DNA from: an uncultured Pelagibacteraceae bacterium | GTDB taxonomy: Bacteria > Pseudomonadota > Alphaproteobacteria > Pelagibacterales > Pelagibacteraceae | Assembly (NCBI GenBank): GCA_902525625.1 | Contig: CABZHM010000002.1 | Span: 1 to 64,000, forward strand | Length of the DNA: 64,000 nucleotides | Direction: 5' to 3' | In this document: piece after piece, positions 52,486 through 62,746 of the stretch | Layout of the letters: every line of letters starts with the position of its first letter | Numbering within the stretch: the first letter of the stretch is position 1 | Notes under the pieces: generated by a model | The model's input: only the letters and a program-made list of their open reading frames with translations | Told to the model about the DNA's origin: nothing | Databases searched by the model: none | Translations under genes and position numbers: made by a program

Positions 52486-53041
52486 TTATTCAAACGCAAT
52501 TACAGAAGAAATGTCTTATTCAGGATTACAAATAAGTGAAGTTAAACCTATAATGAAACTGATTGTAAGAGGGAAAAAAAGAGAATTTTTATCTGCAGTT
52601 GGTAAATCACTAAATTTGATATTACCAGCCGAGGCAAATACATTTACTAAAAGTGATAAATTAACAGCACTTTGGCTAAGTCCTGATGAATGGATGATTT
52701 TTTCAAACGAGGTTTCTAATATTGATAGCAACGATTATGAAACAGAAAATTTACTCAATAAAAATATTATTAAAACAAATTTAGGAGCTGTCACAAATGT
52801 TACTGACCAATTTGTCTTAATTAATTTTAAAGGTGACAAAATTTATGAATTATTTGAAACTGGATCACCATTTAATTTCAACGATTTTAGAAAAAAAAGG
52901 GGCTCTGTCACACAAACAATATTGGCAAAAATTGATGTGATTATACAACACGAAAGTCAAAATGAGGTGAATCTTTTTGTAAGACGCTCCTTTTCACAAC
53001 ATTTATTTTCTTGGATGAATGATAGTGCGTCAAGATTATAG
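52478..53041 (+). CDS. soxG: Sarcosine oxidase subunit gamma
   Basis: Position plus ALWLSPDEWMIFS, VTDQFVLINFKG, LFVRRSFSQHLFSWM. Confidence 0.88.
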   Translation: MLNYSNAITEEMSYSGLQISEVKPIMKLIVRGKKREFLSAVGKSLNLILPAEANTFTKSDKLTALWLSPDEWMIFSNEVSNIDSNDYETENLLNKNIIKTNLGAVTNVTDQFVLINFKGDKIYELFETGSPFNFNDFRKKRGSVTQTILAKIDVIIQHESQNEVNLFVRRSFSQHLFSWMNDSASRL

Positions 53042-53074
53042 TCTCATTTTTTTTTAGATTTGTTAGAAAGGTGT

Positions 53075-53842
53075 ATGAAAAAATTAATCTATCTAGCAAT
53101 TTTTGCTCTTTTACCCTTTAATTTAAATGCAGACTCAAACTTAGACAAAATTTTATCATCAGGTGTCTTAAAAGTTGGAACAACTGGTGACTGGGATCCT
53201 ATGACTATTAAGGATCCAGCGACTAACAAATATAAAGGATTTGATATCGACGTAATGAGTGAACTGGCTAAGGACATGGGTGTTAAAATTGAATTCGTAC
53301 CAGCTGAGTGGAAAACTATCGTCTCTGGAATAACTTCTGAAAGATATGATATATCAACGAGTGTAACAAAAACCCCAAAAAGAGCTGAAGTGGCTGGATT
53401 TACTGACACTTACTATAAATATGGAACTGTACCACTTGTTCTAAAAAAGAATTTAAGCAAATTTTCGACCTGGGACTCTCTTAATAATTCAAATGTAACT
53501 ATTGCAACTACCCTTGGCACTTCACAAGAGGAAAAGGCAAAAGAATTTTTTCCTAAATCAAAATTAAATTCTGTAGAAGCCCCTGCTAGAGATTTTCAAG
53601 AGGTATTAGCTGGAAGAGCGGACGGAAATATAACAAGTTCAACAGAGGCAAATAAGTTAGTTATTAAATATCCACAATTAGCTATCGTTCCTGATGGTGA
53701 AAAAAATCCTGCTTTTTTAGCAATGATGGTTCCTAAAGGTGACAATAAATGGAATAGTTACGTCAATGACTGGATAAAAAAGAAAAAAACTTCAGGCTTC
53801 TTTACCACGTTATTAGCTAAATACAATTTAAAGAGTTTATAA
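53075..53842 (+). CDS. Periplasmic amino-acid-type ABC transporter substrate-binding protein
   Basis: Signal peptide; [46 protein letters not shown]. Confidence 0.9.
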   Translation: MKKLIYLAIFALLPFNLNADSNLDKILSSGVLKVGTTGDWDPMTIKDPATNKYKGFDIDVMSELAKDMGVKIEFVPAEWKTIVSGITSERYDISTSVTKTPKRAEVAGFTDTYYKYGTVPLVLKKNLSKFSTWDSLNNSNVTIATTLGTSQEEKAKEFFPKSKLNSVEAPARDFQEVLAGRADGNITSSTEANKLVIKYPQLAIVPDGEKNPAFLAMMVPKGDNKWNSYVNDWIKKKKTSGFFTTLLAKYNLKSL

Positions 53843-53882
53843 TAGGTTAGTATTTACTGCTTAATACCTTATAAATTAGGGG

Positions 53883-54614
53883 GTGAGAAATTTATTTTTT
53901 TTACTTCTAATTATCCCTTTAACTTCATGTAATAAAGGCGAACTTAATTGGCTAATCTTATCACCAAACAATATTGAAGGTTTAACAAATTTAAAGTTTT
54001 TGTTAAGTGGTTTAACCACTACAATTTATATTTCTTTAGTTTCAATTATTATCTCAATCTTCGTTGGATTAATTGTAGCCATACCATCATTAGCTAAAAA
54101 TAAATTTTTAACTTATATCAACATTGGCTATGTTGAGATTGTCAGGGCAATACCATTATTAGTATTAATATTATGGATCTATTATGGACTGCCCATAATG
54201 ACGGGTATTAGCTTTAGTCCATTTGTATCTGGCATTGTTGCACTATCTATAAGTGAAAGTGCGTTTCAAGCAGAAATCTTTAGAGCGGGCATAAACTCTA
54301 TTAAAAAGTCCCAATGGGAAGCTGGAAGTTCATTGGGATTAAATTTTTTCAAAAAATTAAAGCTTGTTATTCTTCCTCAGGCTATCAAAAATATTCTACC
54401 TGCAATAGGAAATCAATTTGTCTATGTCTTAAAAATGTCTTCTTTAGTTTCAATTATAGGTATTGGTGATTTGACAAGAAAAGCTAACGAACTTGTTGTT
54501 ACAACTTATCGCCCTCTTGAAATATATACGTTTTTAATTCTTGAATACTTAGTTTTAATATTGATTGTCTCATATCTAGTCAGAAAATTTGAAAAAAAAT
54601 TACAAAAAGATTAA
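53883..54614 (+). CDS. Polar amino acid-type ABC transporter permease with lipobox-like N-terminus
   Basis: EIVRAIPLLVLILWIYYGLP, ESAFQAEIFRAGINSIKKSQWEAGSSLGL; N-term FFLLLIIPLTSCNKG. Confidence 0.9.
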   Translation: MRNLFFLLLIIPLTSCNKGELNWLILSPNNIEGLTNLKFLLSGLTTTIYISLVSIIISIFVGLIVAIPSLAKNKFLTYINIGYVEIVRAIPLLVLILWIYYGLPIMTGISFSPFVSGIVALSISESAFQAEIFRAGINSIKKSQWEAGSSLGLNFFKKLKLVILPQAIKNILPAIGNQFVYVLKMSSLVSIIGIGDLTRKANELVVTTYRPLEIYTFLILEYLVLILIVSYLVRKFEKKLQKD

Positions 54615-55138
54615 TTTTTTTTTCTATAATCCCAAGGCATTTCAAAAGCACCAGACCATAAACCTAATTTGTCCTTTCTTGCTATATCTTCATGTGCAAC
54701 ATACTTTTTTGAGTATTTTCTATATGCAACAGCATAACCATATCGAACCATCCAAGCGTTAATATTAGTCTTATCCTTAAAACATTCTGCGATAAGTCTT
54801 TTATATCTATCTTTATTTTTCCATTTGCAGCTCATAAATTGATTGTTAATTTTTTTTTTGAGCTTATTGGTAGAAACTTCCCCACAAAAATAATCTTTAT
54901 TAAATGAAATGAAAGAAATCGTTAGCCATATTTTTTGACATTTTTGATCCTGTTCTGGGGCATCAATTCCAAAAAGACGAATTTTTTTTTTATTTATTGA
55001 AATTGTGTCACCATCAATAACTTTTGCAATACCAGTTATAGTTTTTAACTCCTTTGCTTTCAAATTTTCTTGAGTAATAAAAAAAATAACTATATGTATA
55101 CTAATTAGTAAAAAGACTCTTATTTTGTTTAAAAACAT
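54611..55138 (-). CDS. Thermonuclease (SNase) family protein, predicted exported
   Basis: AKVIDGDTISINKKKIRLFGIDAPEQDQ, YGYAVAYRKYSKKYVAHEDIARKDKLGLWSG. Confidence 0.92.
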   Translation of the reverse strand: MFLNKIRVFLLISIHIVIFFITQENLKAKELKTITGIAKVIDGDTISINKKKIRLFGIDAPEQDQKCQKIWLTISFISFNKDYFCGEVSTNKLKKKINNQFMSCKWKNKDRYKRLIAECFKDKTNINAWMVRYGYAVAYRKYSKKYVAHEDIARKDKLGLWSGAFEMPWDYRKKN

Positions 55139-56471
55139 TATTTAAGAAATATCCAATAAACATCAAAACTGCAATTCCCATTAACCAATTTGTTACAAAT
55201 ATAGTGTAAAAAATATCCTCATAATCGCCTCCCCTAATATTAATTACATACCATAAACTAAAAAAAGGAAGAGCTGTTAATCGTAAAACACTCATGTAAA
55301 GACTATAAAGAGGTTTTTTGACTGCTTGAAATACTGCAGTTGTAATAAAGAATACTGGGTAAATTGGACCAATCAATGCTGCAACTTTTAGGTAAATTGC
55401 ACCATGTTTTACTGCCTCTAAATTGTCTGTAAATAATGAAACTAAAAATTCTGCTCCAATAAAAATTATTATTCCTGCACAAATCATGAAAGATGAGCCA
55501 AATAGTAAAGCTTTTTTATATAGTTCTCTAAGACGATCATAATTTTTTGCCCCAAAGTTTTGTCCACCAATAGATAAAACAGCTGTATTCAAACCTATAA
55601 CGGGTAGTAAAAAAACTTGTTCAATTCTTAGAGCGGCACCATAACCAGCGGTTGCGAGATCTCCAAATTGTCCAATGAAATAAAGAATATTAAATAAACC
55701 CACACCAATTAATAACATACTAAACATAACAGGTATGGTTTGGTAAACTAACTCACCCAAAAGATTAAATTTAGGAATAAAACATTCTAGTTTTAGGTAT
55801 TGTTTTAACTCACAACAATATACCTTATGGGCTAGGTAAAGCAGACCAGTAAATTGAGCAACAACTGTTGCTATTGCTAGACCTGCTATACCAAAAGCAG
55901 GAACAAATCCATATCCAAAAATAAATAAAGGATTTAAAAAAATATTTAAAAAGAAAGTAAATATTAATACATTTCTATAACTTTTAGTATCTCCTTGAGC
56001 ATTTAGAGTCCCATTTAATGAAATTTGTATTAAAACAATGATTGTTCCATAAAAAATAATATCTAAATATTCTCTTGATAAAATAATTCCATCTGGGTCA
56101 GACCCCATTAATGATAATAAGAAATCTGAAACATTTAAACCAAAGAAGGTGACAAGCACAGATAAAAAAATTGCAAAAATTATAGATTGAGCAATAAATA
56201 ATGAAGCTTTTTTTTTGTCATTAGCTCCTAAATTATTACCTATTAATGTATTTGTACCAGCTGTTAAACCAACACCTATGGCAATTATAGAAAAGTAAAT
56301 TGGAAAAGATTTTGCAATTGCTGCTATTGCTTCAGCTGATATTCTTCCTGCAAACCATGTGTCAACTAAATTATAAAAAGTTTGAAATAATGAACCTACA
56401 CTTGCTGGTATTGTGACCTTCCTTAATAAAAACCATATTGGGTCCTTTGTAAGTTTAAAAGATTGTGGCAA
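55101..56471 (-). CDS. MATE family efflux transporter
   Basis: TIPASVGSLFQTFYNLVDTWFAGRISAEAIAAIA; 12-TM. Confidence 0.92.
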   Translation of the reverse strand: MPQSFKLTKDPIWFLLRKVTIPASVGSLFQTFYNLVDTWFAGRISAEAIAAIAKSFPIYFSIIAIGVGLTAGTNTLIGNNLGANDKKKASLFIAQSIIFAIFLSVLVTFFGLNVSDFLLSLMGSDPDGIILSREYLDIIFYGTIIVLIQISLNGTLNAQGDTKSYRNVLIFTFFLNIFLNPLFIFGYGFVPAFGIAGLAIATVVAQFTGLLYLAHKVYCCELKQYLKLECFIPKFNLLGELVYQTIPVMFSMLLIGVGLFNILYFIGQFGDLATAGYGAALRIEQVFLLPVIGLNTAVLSIGGQNFGAKNYDRLRELYKKALLFGSSFMICAGIIIFIGAEFLVSLFTDNLEAVKHGAIYLKVAALIGPIYPVFFITTAVFQAVKKPLYSLYMSVLRLTALPFFSLWYVINIRGGDYEDIFYTIFVTNWLMGIAVLMFIGYFLNNVFKQNKSLFTN

Positions 56472-56482
56472 ATTAATTCCTA

Positions 56483-57388
56483 CTAATATTCTTTTTGAAA
56501 ATTATATCTTTTTCCTGATAACTTAGCTTTATATATCTGACTTTGCCTCATTCTGAAACGAGATTTTTGTTTTTTAGTGAGTTTGTTATAACAACTTGGA
56601 CAAGATACACCTTCTTCATACATTTTGGATTTTCTATCTTTTAATGAAATTGGTTCTCTGCACCCACTACATACCGAATAAGAACCTTGTAATAAGCTAT
56701 GTTTTAAACTTACTCTGTTATCAAAAACAAAGCACTCCCCTTTCCATAAACTATCCTTTTTTTTGATTTTCTTTAAGTAATTTAGTATGCCTCCTTTTAA
56801 TTGATAAACATTTTCAAAACCTTTTTTTTTTAAAAATACAGAAGCTTTTTCACACCTAATACCTCCAGTGCAAAACATAGCGATAGGCTGTTGTTTTTTT
56901 AATCGTTTTAAATATTTGGGAAAATCTCTAAAATTATTTACATTAGGATTTAAAGCATTTTTGAAAGATCCTACTTTGTTTTCAAAAGGTTTTCTCACAT
57001 CTAGTATAAATGTTTCTTTATTTTTAATTAGTTTATTCCATTTATTTGGTTCTATATGATTATCATTTTTTTGAATTCCATTTTTTATATTTAAGCTCAT
57101 AGGTACTAACTCTTTTTTGATTTTTATTTTTGGCTTATGAAAAGGTTGAAATTTACTATTTGACTTGTTAAAGCAATTAAACTCTTTAAATTTTAAAATA
57201 ATCTTAATTTTTCTAATTGTTTCATTTAAGTCTTTATTTTTTCCAGACAATGATCCATTGACTCCTTCTCTGGAAATTATAATTGTTCCTCTAATATTTT
57301 TTTTAAAAAGAAGATTGTTTAATAATTTCTTATTTCTCTTTAAATTATTAATCTGTTGAAATTTATAAAAACCAAATATTGAAAACAT
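56483..57388 (-). CDS. trhO: tRNA uridine hydroxylase / rhodanese-domain protein (TrhO/YceA family)
   Basis: IIISREGVNGSLSG, DVRKPFENKVGSF, MFCTGGIRCEKAS; C-terminal Cys cluster. Confidence 0.92.
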   Translation of the reverse strand: MFSIFGFYKFQQINNLKRNKKLLNNLLFKKNIRGTIIISREGVNGSLSGKNKDLNETIRKIKIILKFKEFNCFNKSNSKFQPFHKPKIKIKKELVPMSLNIKNGIQKNDNHIEPNKWNKLIKNKETFILDVRKPFENKVGSFKNALNPNVNNFRDFPKYLKRLKKQQPIAMFCTGGIRCEKASVFLKKKGFENVYQLKGGILNYLKKIKKKDSLWKGECFVFDNRVSLKHSLLQGSYSVCSGCREPISLKDRKSKMYEEGVSCPSCYNKLTKKQKSRFRMRQSQIYKAKLSGKRYNFQKEY

Positions 57389-58034
57389 TAAACTTTCCTA
57401 CAAACGCTCATTCCATCACCAAAAGGCACAATTACTTTTTCAATTCTTTTATCATTGGATATAAATCTATTTAATTCCCTTATATTATTAGTAAATTTAT
57501 CATTTATTCTTTTATCAACTACCTCTGCCATAATACATTATCAATTATAACTAAACCTCCTTTATTTAATAAATCTAAAGAAATTTCATAATATTTTTTG
57601 TAATTCATTTTGTCTGCATCTATAAAAACTAAATCAAACTTTTTATTTCTAATTTTTATTAAAGTTTCTAAAGCTGGCTTTATTATTGTTTTTATTTTAT
57701 GATTTTGTTCCGCCTTTTTAAAAAAATTTACAGCAATTTTATTTGTTTCTTTATTTTTATCTAAAGCAATAATTTCTCCGTTATTAGGTAAAGCTAATGC
57801 CATAGACAATGTGCTTAAGCCAGTAAAGGTTCCGATCTCTAATACTTTCTTAATTTTGGAAACTTTAATAATTAAATGAAGAAATTGACATTGTGATATT
57901 GATATTTGCATTCTTTTAATATCACCTAATCTCAAATTATAATTTATTATTTCCTTTTGTACCGGATGAAGTTTTAAACCGTGTTTTAGTATATAATCTT
58001 GTAGATGTTTTGTAATATTGAGGTCAGAACCCAT
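57388..58034 (-). pseudogene. SAM-dependent O-methyltransferase (class I, CCoAOMT-like) interrupted by a 1-nt frameshift near 57522-57528
   Basis: ORF 57519-58034 ends …IIDNVLWQR*; the next frame continues EVVDKRINDKFTNNIRELNRFISNDKRIEKVIVPFGDGMSVCRKV* to 57388. Confidence 0.85.
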
Positions 58035-58039
58035 AACCC

Positions 58040-59515
58040 TTATAATTTTTTCTTTAAGATCTCATTAATTAATTGAGGATTTGCTTTTCCACCAGAAGCT
58101 TTCATAGCTTGACCTACAAAAAAACCAAAAAGTTTTTCTTTGCCTTGCTTGTATTCAATGGCTTTTTCTCTATTGTTATTAATTATCTTATCTATCAATT
58201 CCTCTAATGCTTTTGGATTGCTTTGTTGTTTTAAGTCATTTTCCTCCACAATTTTTTGAGGATCTTCGTCATTCTTTAACATAAGTTCAAAAACTGTTTT
58301 AGCAATTTTTCCTGAAATTGTTCCATTCTTAATTAAATTTACTAATATTGCCAAATTTTTTGCACTTACAGGGCTTTGAGTAATTTCTAAATTTTTACTA
58401 TTTAAAACAGCAAAAAGCTCTCCTGTAATCCAATTGACTGCAAGTTTAATATCTTTATTCTTGCCCATTTTTGCTACTACTTCTTCAAAATATTTTGCTA
58501 TTTCTATGTCAGAAACTAAAATTGTTGCTTCATAAGCTGATAACTTAAATTCATTAATAAATCTTTTCTTCTTATCATCAGGTAACTCCGGAATTTCACT
58601 TTTAAGTTTGTTCACAAATTCGTCTGAGATTTGTAATGGTAATAAATCTGGATCAGGGAAATATCTATAGTCATGAGCATCTTCTTTCGATCTCATTGAT
58701 CTTGTCTCATTTTTCTTAATATCAAATAATCTAGTCTCCTGATCAATTGTTTTACCTTCTTCAATTAGATCAACTTGTCTATTAGCCTCATATTCTATAG
58801 CCATTTGCATAAATTTAATCGAGTTTACATTTTTAATTTCACATCTTGTTCCAAACTCTTTTGACCCTTTTTCCCTCACGGATACATTAACATCTGCTCT
58901 TAATGATCCTTCTTGCATATTTCCATCACAAGTTCCTAGATATCGCATGATTGATCTCAATTTTTTTATATATATGCTTACTTCATCTGGGGATCTAAGG
59001 TCTGGTTTACTTACAATTTCCATTAAAGCTACTCCGGATCTATTCAAATCAACAAAAGTATTTTGAGGATCTAAATCATGTATACTTTTTCCTGCATCTT
59101 GTTCTAAATGTAATCTTTCTATACCTACTTCTTTATGACCGTCAGGCAAATCTATAATAACTTTACCCTCACCCACTATTGGATCTTTAAATTGTGAAAT
59201 TTGATATCCTTGTGGTAAATCTGCATAAAAATAATTTTTTCTATCAAAAACTGAGCGTTTATTTATTTTTGCATTAAGACCTATACCGGTTTTTATTGCT
59301 TGTTTAACACAAAATTCATTTATTACTGGTAGCATACCTGGAAAAGCTGCATCAACTAAACTTACTTGAGTATTAGGTTCAGCACCAAATTTTGTAGCAG
59401 AAGTAGAAAATAATTTTGACTCGGATAATACTTGAGCATGAACTTCTAAACCTATTACAACTTCATATTGATTATCTCTACGATTAATCAAGTATTCTCG
59501 ACTCTTTTTACTCAT
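58040..59515 (-). CDS. gatB: Asp/Glu-tRNA amidotransferase subunit B
   Basis: [38 protein letters not shown]. Confidence 0.98.
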   Translation of the reverse strand: MSKKSREYLINRRDNQYEVVIGLEVHAQVLSESKLFSTSATKFGAEPNTQVSLVDAAFPGMLPVINEFCVKQAIKTGIGLNAKINKRSVFDRKNYFYADLPQGYQISQFKDPIVGEGKVIIDLPDGHKEVGIERLHLEQDAGKSIHDLDPQNTFVDLNRSGVALMEIVSKPDLRSPDEVSIYIKKLRSIMRYLGTCDGNMQEGSLRADVNVSVREKGSKEFGTRCEIKNVNSIKFMQMAIEYEANRQVDLIEEGKTIDQETRLFDIKKNETRSMRSKEDAHDYRYFPDPDLLPLQISDEFVNKLKSEIPELPDDKKKRFINEFKLSAYEATILVSDIEIAKYFEEVVAKMGKNKDIKLAVNWITGELFAVLNSKNLEITQSPVSAKNLAILVNLIKNGTISGKIAKTVFELMLKNDEDPQKIVEENDLKQQSNPKALEELIDKIINNNREKAIEYKQGKEKLFGFFVGQAMKASGGKANPQLINEILKKKL

Positions 59516-60972
59516 TTAATCCACCAATCAGTAATTTTATTTTTAAAATTTATTTTTTCTTCTATTGCAAATGCAATATTCAATATATTTTGTTCATCGA
59601 AGGCTTTGCCAATTATTTGTAAACCAAGAGGATAACCTTTTGCGTCATGTCCTGCAGGAATTGAGATACCTGGTAATCCAGCTAAATTAACAGGCACTGT
59701 AAATATATCGTTAAGATACATGGAAACAGGATCATTTGTTTTTTCACCAATTTTGAAAGCTGAACTAGGCGTAGATGGTGTTAAAATTGCGTCTACTTTT
59801 TTATATGCTTCATCAAAATCATTTTTAATTAATCTTCTAACCTTTTGAGCTTTTAAATAATATGCATCATAATACCCTGAAGATAGAACATAAGTTCCAA
59901 TCATAATCCTTCTTTGAACTTCCACACCAAAACCTTCCGACCTAGTTTTTTCATACATATCAATTAAATTTTCACCATTTGCTCTATATCCATACTTAAC
60001 ACCGTCATATCTTGCTAAATTTGAAGATGCTTCGGCTGGAGCAACTATATAATAAGTTGGCAGAGCATAACTAGTATGCGGAAGTGAAATGTTTATAATT
60101 TCTGCACCACAATTTCTTACATATTCAATACCTTTTTGCCAGAGATCCTCAATTTCTTTTGGCATACCATCAACTCTATATTCTTTTGGTATTCCAATTT
60201 TTTTTCCTTTAATATTATTAGTAAGATCTTTACTGTAATGACTTCTTTTAAAATTTATTGAAGTTGAATCTTTCGCATCAAAACTACTGATTACTTCCTG
60301 AAGTAAAGCACAATCTTTAACATTTTGTGCCATTGGTCCTGCTTGATCTAAGGAAGATGCAAAAGCAACAATTCCATATCTTGAACAACTACCATAAGTT
60401 GGTTTTAAACCAACTGTTCCCGTGAAAGAAGCTGGCTGTCTGATTGATCCACCGGTATCTGTACCAATTGTAATCGGTGTTAATTGTCCAGCAACAGCTG
60501 ATGCAGATCCTCCAGAGGAACCGCCTGGTACTAAATTTTTGTCAATAGGATTTTGGACATTGCCGAAAAAACTAGTCTCATTCGAGGAGCCCATTGCAAA
60601 CTCATCACAGTTTAACTTACCCAAAAGAATTGCACCTTCGCTCCAAATATTTTCTGTTACAGTTGACTCGTATGTTGGCACAAAATTATTTAAAATCTTG
60701 CTACCAGCGGTTGTTTTAACATTCTTTGTACAAAATAAATCTTTAACAGCCATTGGAATACCAGGTAATTTTAAATCTAAATTGGGTTTTTGATCAAATT
60801 TTTTTGCTTTATCTAAAGCGGATGTGAAGTCTTCAGTAATAAAAGCATTAAGCACTTTTGATTTTTCAGATCTTTCAATAAAGGCTTTCGTAACTTCTGA
60901 TGAAGAAAGTTTTTTATTTTTAATACTTTCAACTAATTCTGTTAGAGATTGTTTAGTTATATCTGACATCAC
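59512..60972 (-). CDS. gatA: Asp/Glu-tRNA amidotransferase subunit A
   Basis: [46 protein letters not shown]. Confidence 0.98.
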   Translation of the reverse strand: MMSDITKQSLTELVESIKNKKLSSSEVTKAFIERSEKSKVLNAFITEDFTSALDKAKKFDQKPNLDLKLPGIPMAVKDLFCTKNVKTTAGSKILNNFVPTYESTVTENIWSEGAILLGKLNCDEFAMGSSNETSFFGNVQNPIDKNLVPGGSSGGSASAVAGQLTPITIGTDTGGSIRQPASFTGTVGLKPTYGSCSRYGIVAFASSLDQAGPMAQNVKDCALLQEVISSFDAKDSTSINFKRSHYSKDLTNNIKGKKIGIPKEYRVDGMPKEIEDLWQKGIEYVRNCGAEIINISLPHTSYALPTYYIVAPAEASSNLARYDGVKYGYRANGENLIDMYEKTRSEGFGVEVQRRIMIGTYVLSSGYYDAYYLKAQKVRRLIKNDFDEAYKKVDAILTPSTPSSAFKIGEKTNDPVSMYLNDIFTVPVNLAGLPGISIPAGHDAKGYPLGLQIIGKAFDEQNILNIAFAIEEKINFKNKITDWWIK

Positions 60973-61256
60973 TCAATAACCTTAGGTACAACAAAATAAT
61001 CTTCATTATCTTGAGGAGAATTCTTAATTATTTGTTCTCTGATATTTTTACTTTGAACCTCATCAGACCTTAATTTTAATGTTGTTTCTGCTATAGAAGT
61101 TAAGGGTTTAACATTTTCTGTTTTTAATTCATTAAGCTTTTCAATAAAATCAAAAATTGAATTTAAATCACCAACTAATTTTTTAGCCCTTTGGTCATCA
61201 ACTGAAATTCTTGATAATTTAGAAATATGTTTTATTGTTTTAAGATCTATGCTCAT
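60969..61256 (-). CDS. gatC: Asp/Glu-tRNA amidotransferase subunit C
   Basis: [12 protein letters not shown]…[14 protein letters not shown]…LRSDEV. Confidence 0.95.
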   Translation of the reverse strand: MSIDLKTIKHISKLSRISVDDQRAKKLVGDLNSIFDFIEKLNELKTENVKPLTSIAETTLKLRSDEVQSKNIREQIIKNSPQDNEDYFVVPKVIE

Positions 61257-61306
61257 ATGCTATTTAATTACGACGAAAACTATCACTTAAGTTTAAATTA
61301 TACAAT

Positions 61307-61762
61307 ATGGTGACATTAGATGAATTCAAAAAAAAACACTCAGATAAGTGTAGATTAATAGGATTAGACCTTGGTTCTAAAAGAATCGGCGTTTCAATAT
61401 GTGATGAGAAGCAATTAATTGCAACACCATTTAGAACTATTGTCAAAACTTCATCTGAAAAACTAATAATAGAATTAAAGGAAATTATTAAGGAAAATAA
61501 TATAGGAGGTATCATAATTGGAAATCCTCTTAATATGGATGGTTCATCGGGCAGATCAACTCAGTCAATTAAAGACGTGTCTAAGAACATAGAAAAGAGT
61601 ATTAATATACCTGTTTGTTTATGGGATGAAAGGTTATCAACAGTTGGGGCTTTTAATTTGTCAAGCCAATTGGACGTGAATGTTACAAAAAGGGAAAAAA
61701 AAATTGATGAGAATGCAGCCGCATTTATATTACAGGGTGCAATTGATTTTTTAAATAATTAA
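61307..61762 (+). CDS. ruvX: Holliday junction resolvase-like RuvX/YqgF
   Basis: LIGLDLGSKRIGVSICDE, IIIGNPLNMDGSSG, WDERLSTVGA. Confidence 0.95.
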   Translation: MVTLDEFKKKHSDKCRLIGLDLGSKRIGVSICDEKQLIATPFRTIVKTSSEKLIIELKEIIKENNIGGIIIGNPLNMDGSSGRSTQSIKDVSKNIEKSINIPVCLWDERLSTVGAFNLSSQLDVNVTKREKKIDENAAAFILQGAIDFLNN

Positions 61763-61804
61763 TACTTGCTATTGTAAAGAATTATAGTTATAGAGTTGGC
61801 TTTA

Positions 61805-62746
61805 ATGGCAATACCAACTAATAAAGCTATTAAAATTTCCCAAAAACATTTGTTAGGAATCCAAGACTTATCAATAAATGATGTAAATTTAATACTTGAT
61901 GAAGCTAAAGACTTTATAAAGGTTAATCAAAGTAAAAATAAAAAAATAGATGTGCTAAAAGGTAAAACTCAAATAAATTTATTTTTTGAGCCATCCACAA
62001 GAACACAAAGTTCTTTTGAACTTGCAGGAAAAAGACTTGGAGCTGATGTCATGTCTATGAACATTAGCAATTCAGCCATAAAAAAAGGTGAAACGTTAAT
62101 TGATACTGCAATGACATTAAACGCAATGCATCCAGATATTATTGTCATTAGACATCAAGATTCTGGTGCATGTAATTTACTTTCACAAAAAGTTAATTGT
62201 GCGGTTTTAAATGCAGGTGATGGTAGGCGTGAGCATCCAACACAAGCTTTACTTGATGCTTTAACAATCATTAACCGAAAGAAAAAAATAGAGGGTTTAA
62301 AAATAGCAATTTGCGGAGATATATTACATTCTAGAGTGGCTAGATCAAATATCTATTTACTAAATATGCTTGGAGCCGAGGTAAATATTATTGCACCAAC
62401 TAATTTAATGCCTAAAGAAATAGATAGATTTGGCGTGAACCCTTTTACTGATATGAAAAAAGGATTAAAAGATTGTGACATCGTTATGATGTTAAGATTA
62501 CAAAATGAAAGAATGAGTAGTTCATATCTTTCATCAAACAGAGAATATTATGAATATTTTGGACTAACACCTGATAAATTAGAATATGCAAAATCAGATG
62601 CTTTAATAATGCATCCAGGTCCAATGAATAGAGGTATCGAAATAGATACAATTCTTGCAGATGATATTAATAAAAGTGTAATTAAAGAACAAGTTGAACT
62701 TGGCGTTGCGGTAAGAATGGCTTGCTTAAAAATATTTTGTACATAA
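61805..62746 (+). CDS. pyrB: Aspartate carbamoyltransferase catalytic subunit
   Basis: [42 protein letters not shown]. Confidence 0.97.
   Translation: MAIPTNKAIKISQKHLLGIQDLSINDVNLILDEAKDFIKVNQSKNKKIDVLKGKTQINLFFEPSTRTQSSFELAGKRLGADVMSMNISNSAIKKGETLIDTAMTLNAMHPDIIVIRHQDSGACNLLSQKVNCAVLNAGDGRREHPTQALLDALTIINRKKKIEGLKIAICGDILHSRVARSNIYLLNMLGAEVNIIAPTNLMPKEIDRFGVNPFTDMKKGLKDCDIVMMLRLQNERMSSSYLSSNREYYEYFGLTPDKLEYAKSDALIMHPGPMNRGIEIDTILADDINKSVIKEQVELGVAVRMACLKIFCT

Noticed and set aside
57519-57545. Programmed frameshift in the O-methyltransferase
   Set aside because: No slippery heptamer or poly-A/T run at the shift; a lesion or sequencing error is simpler.
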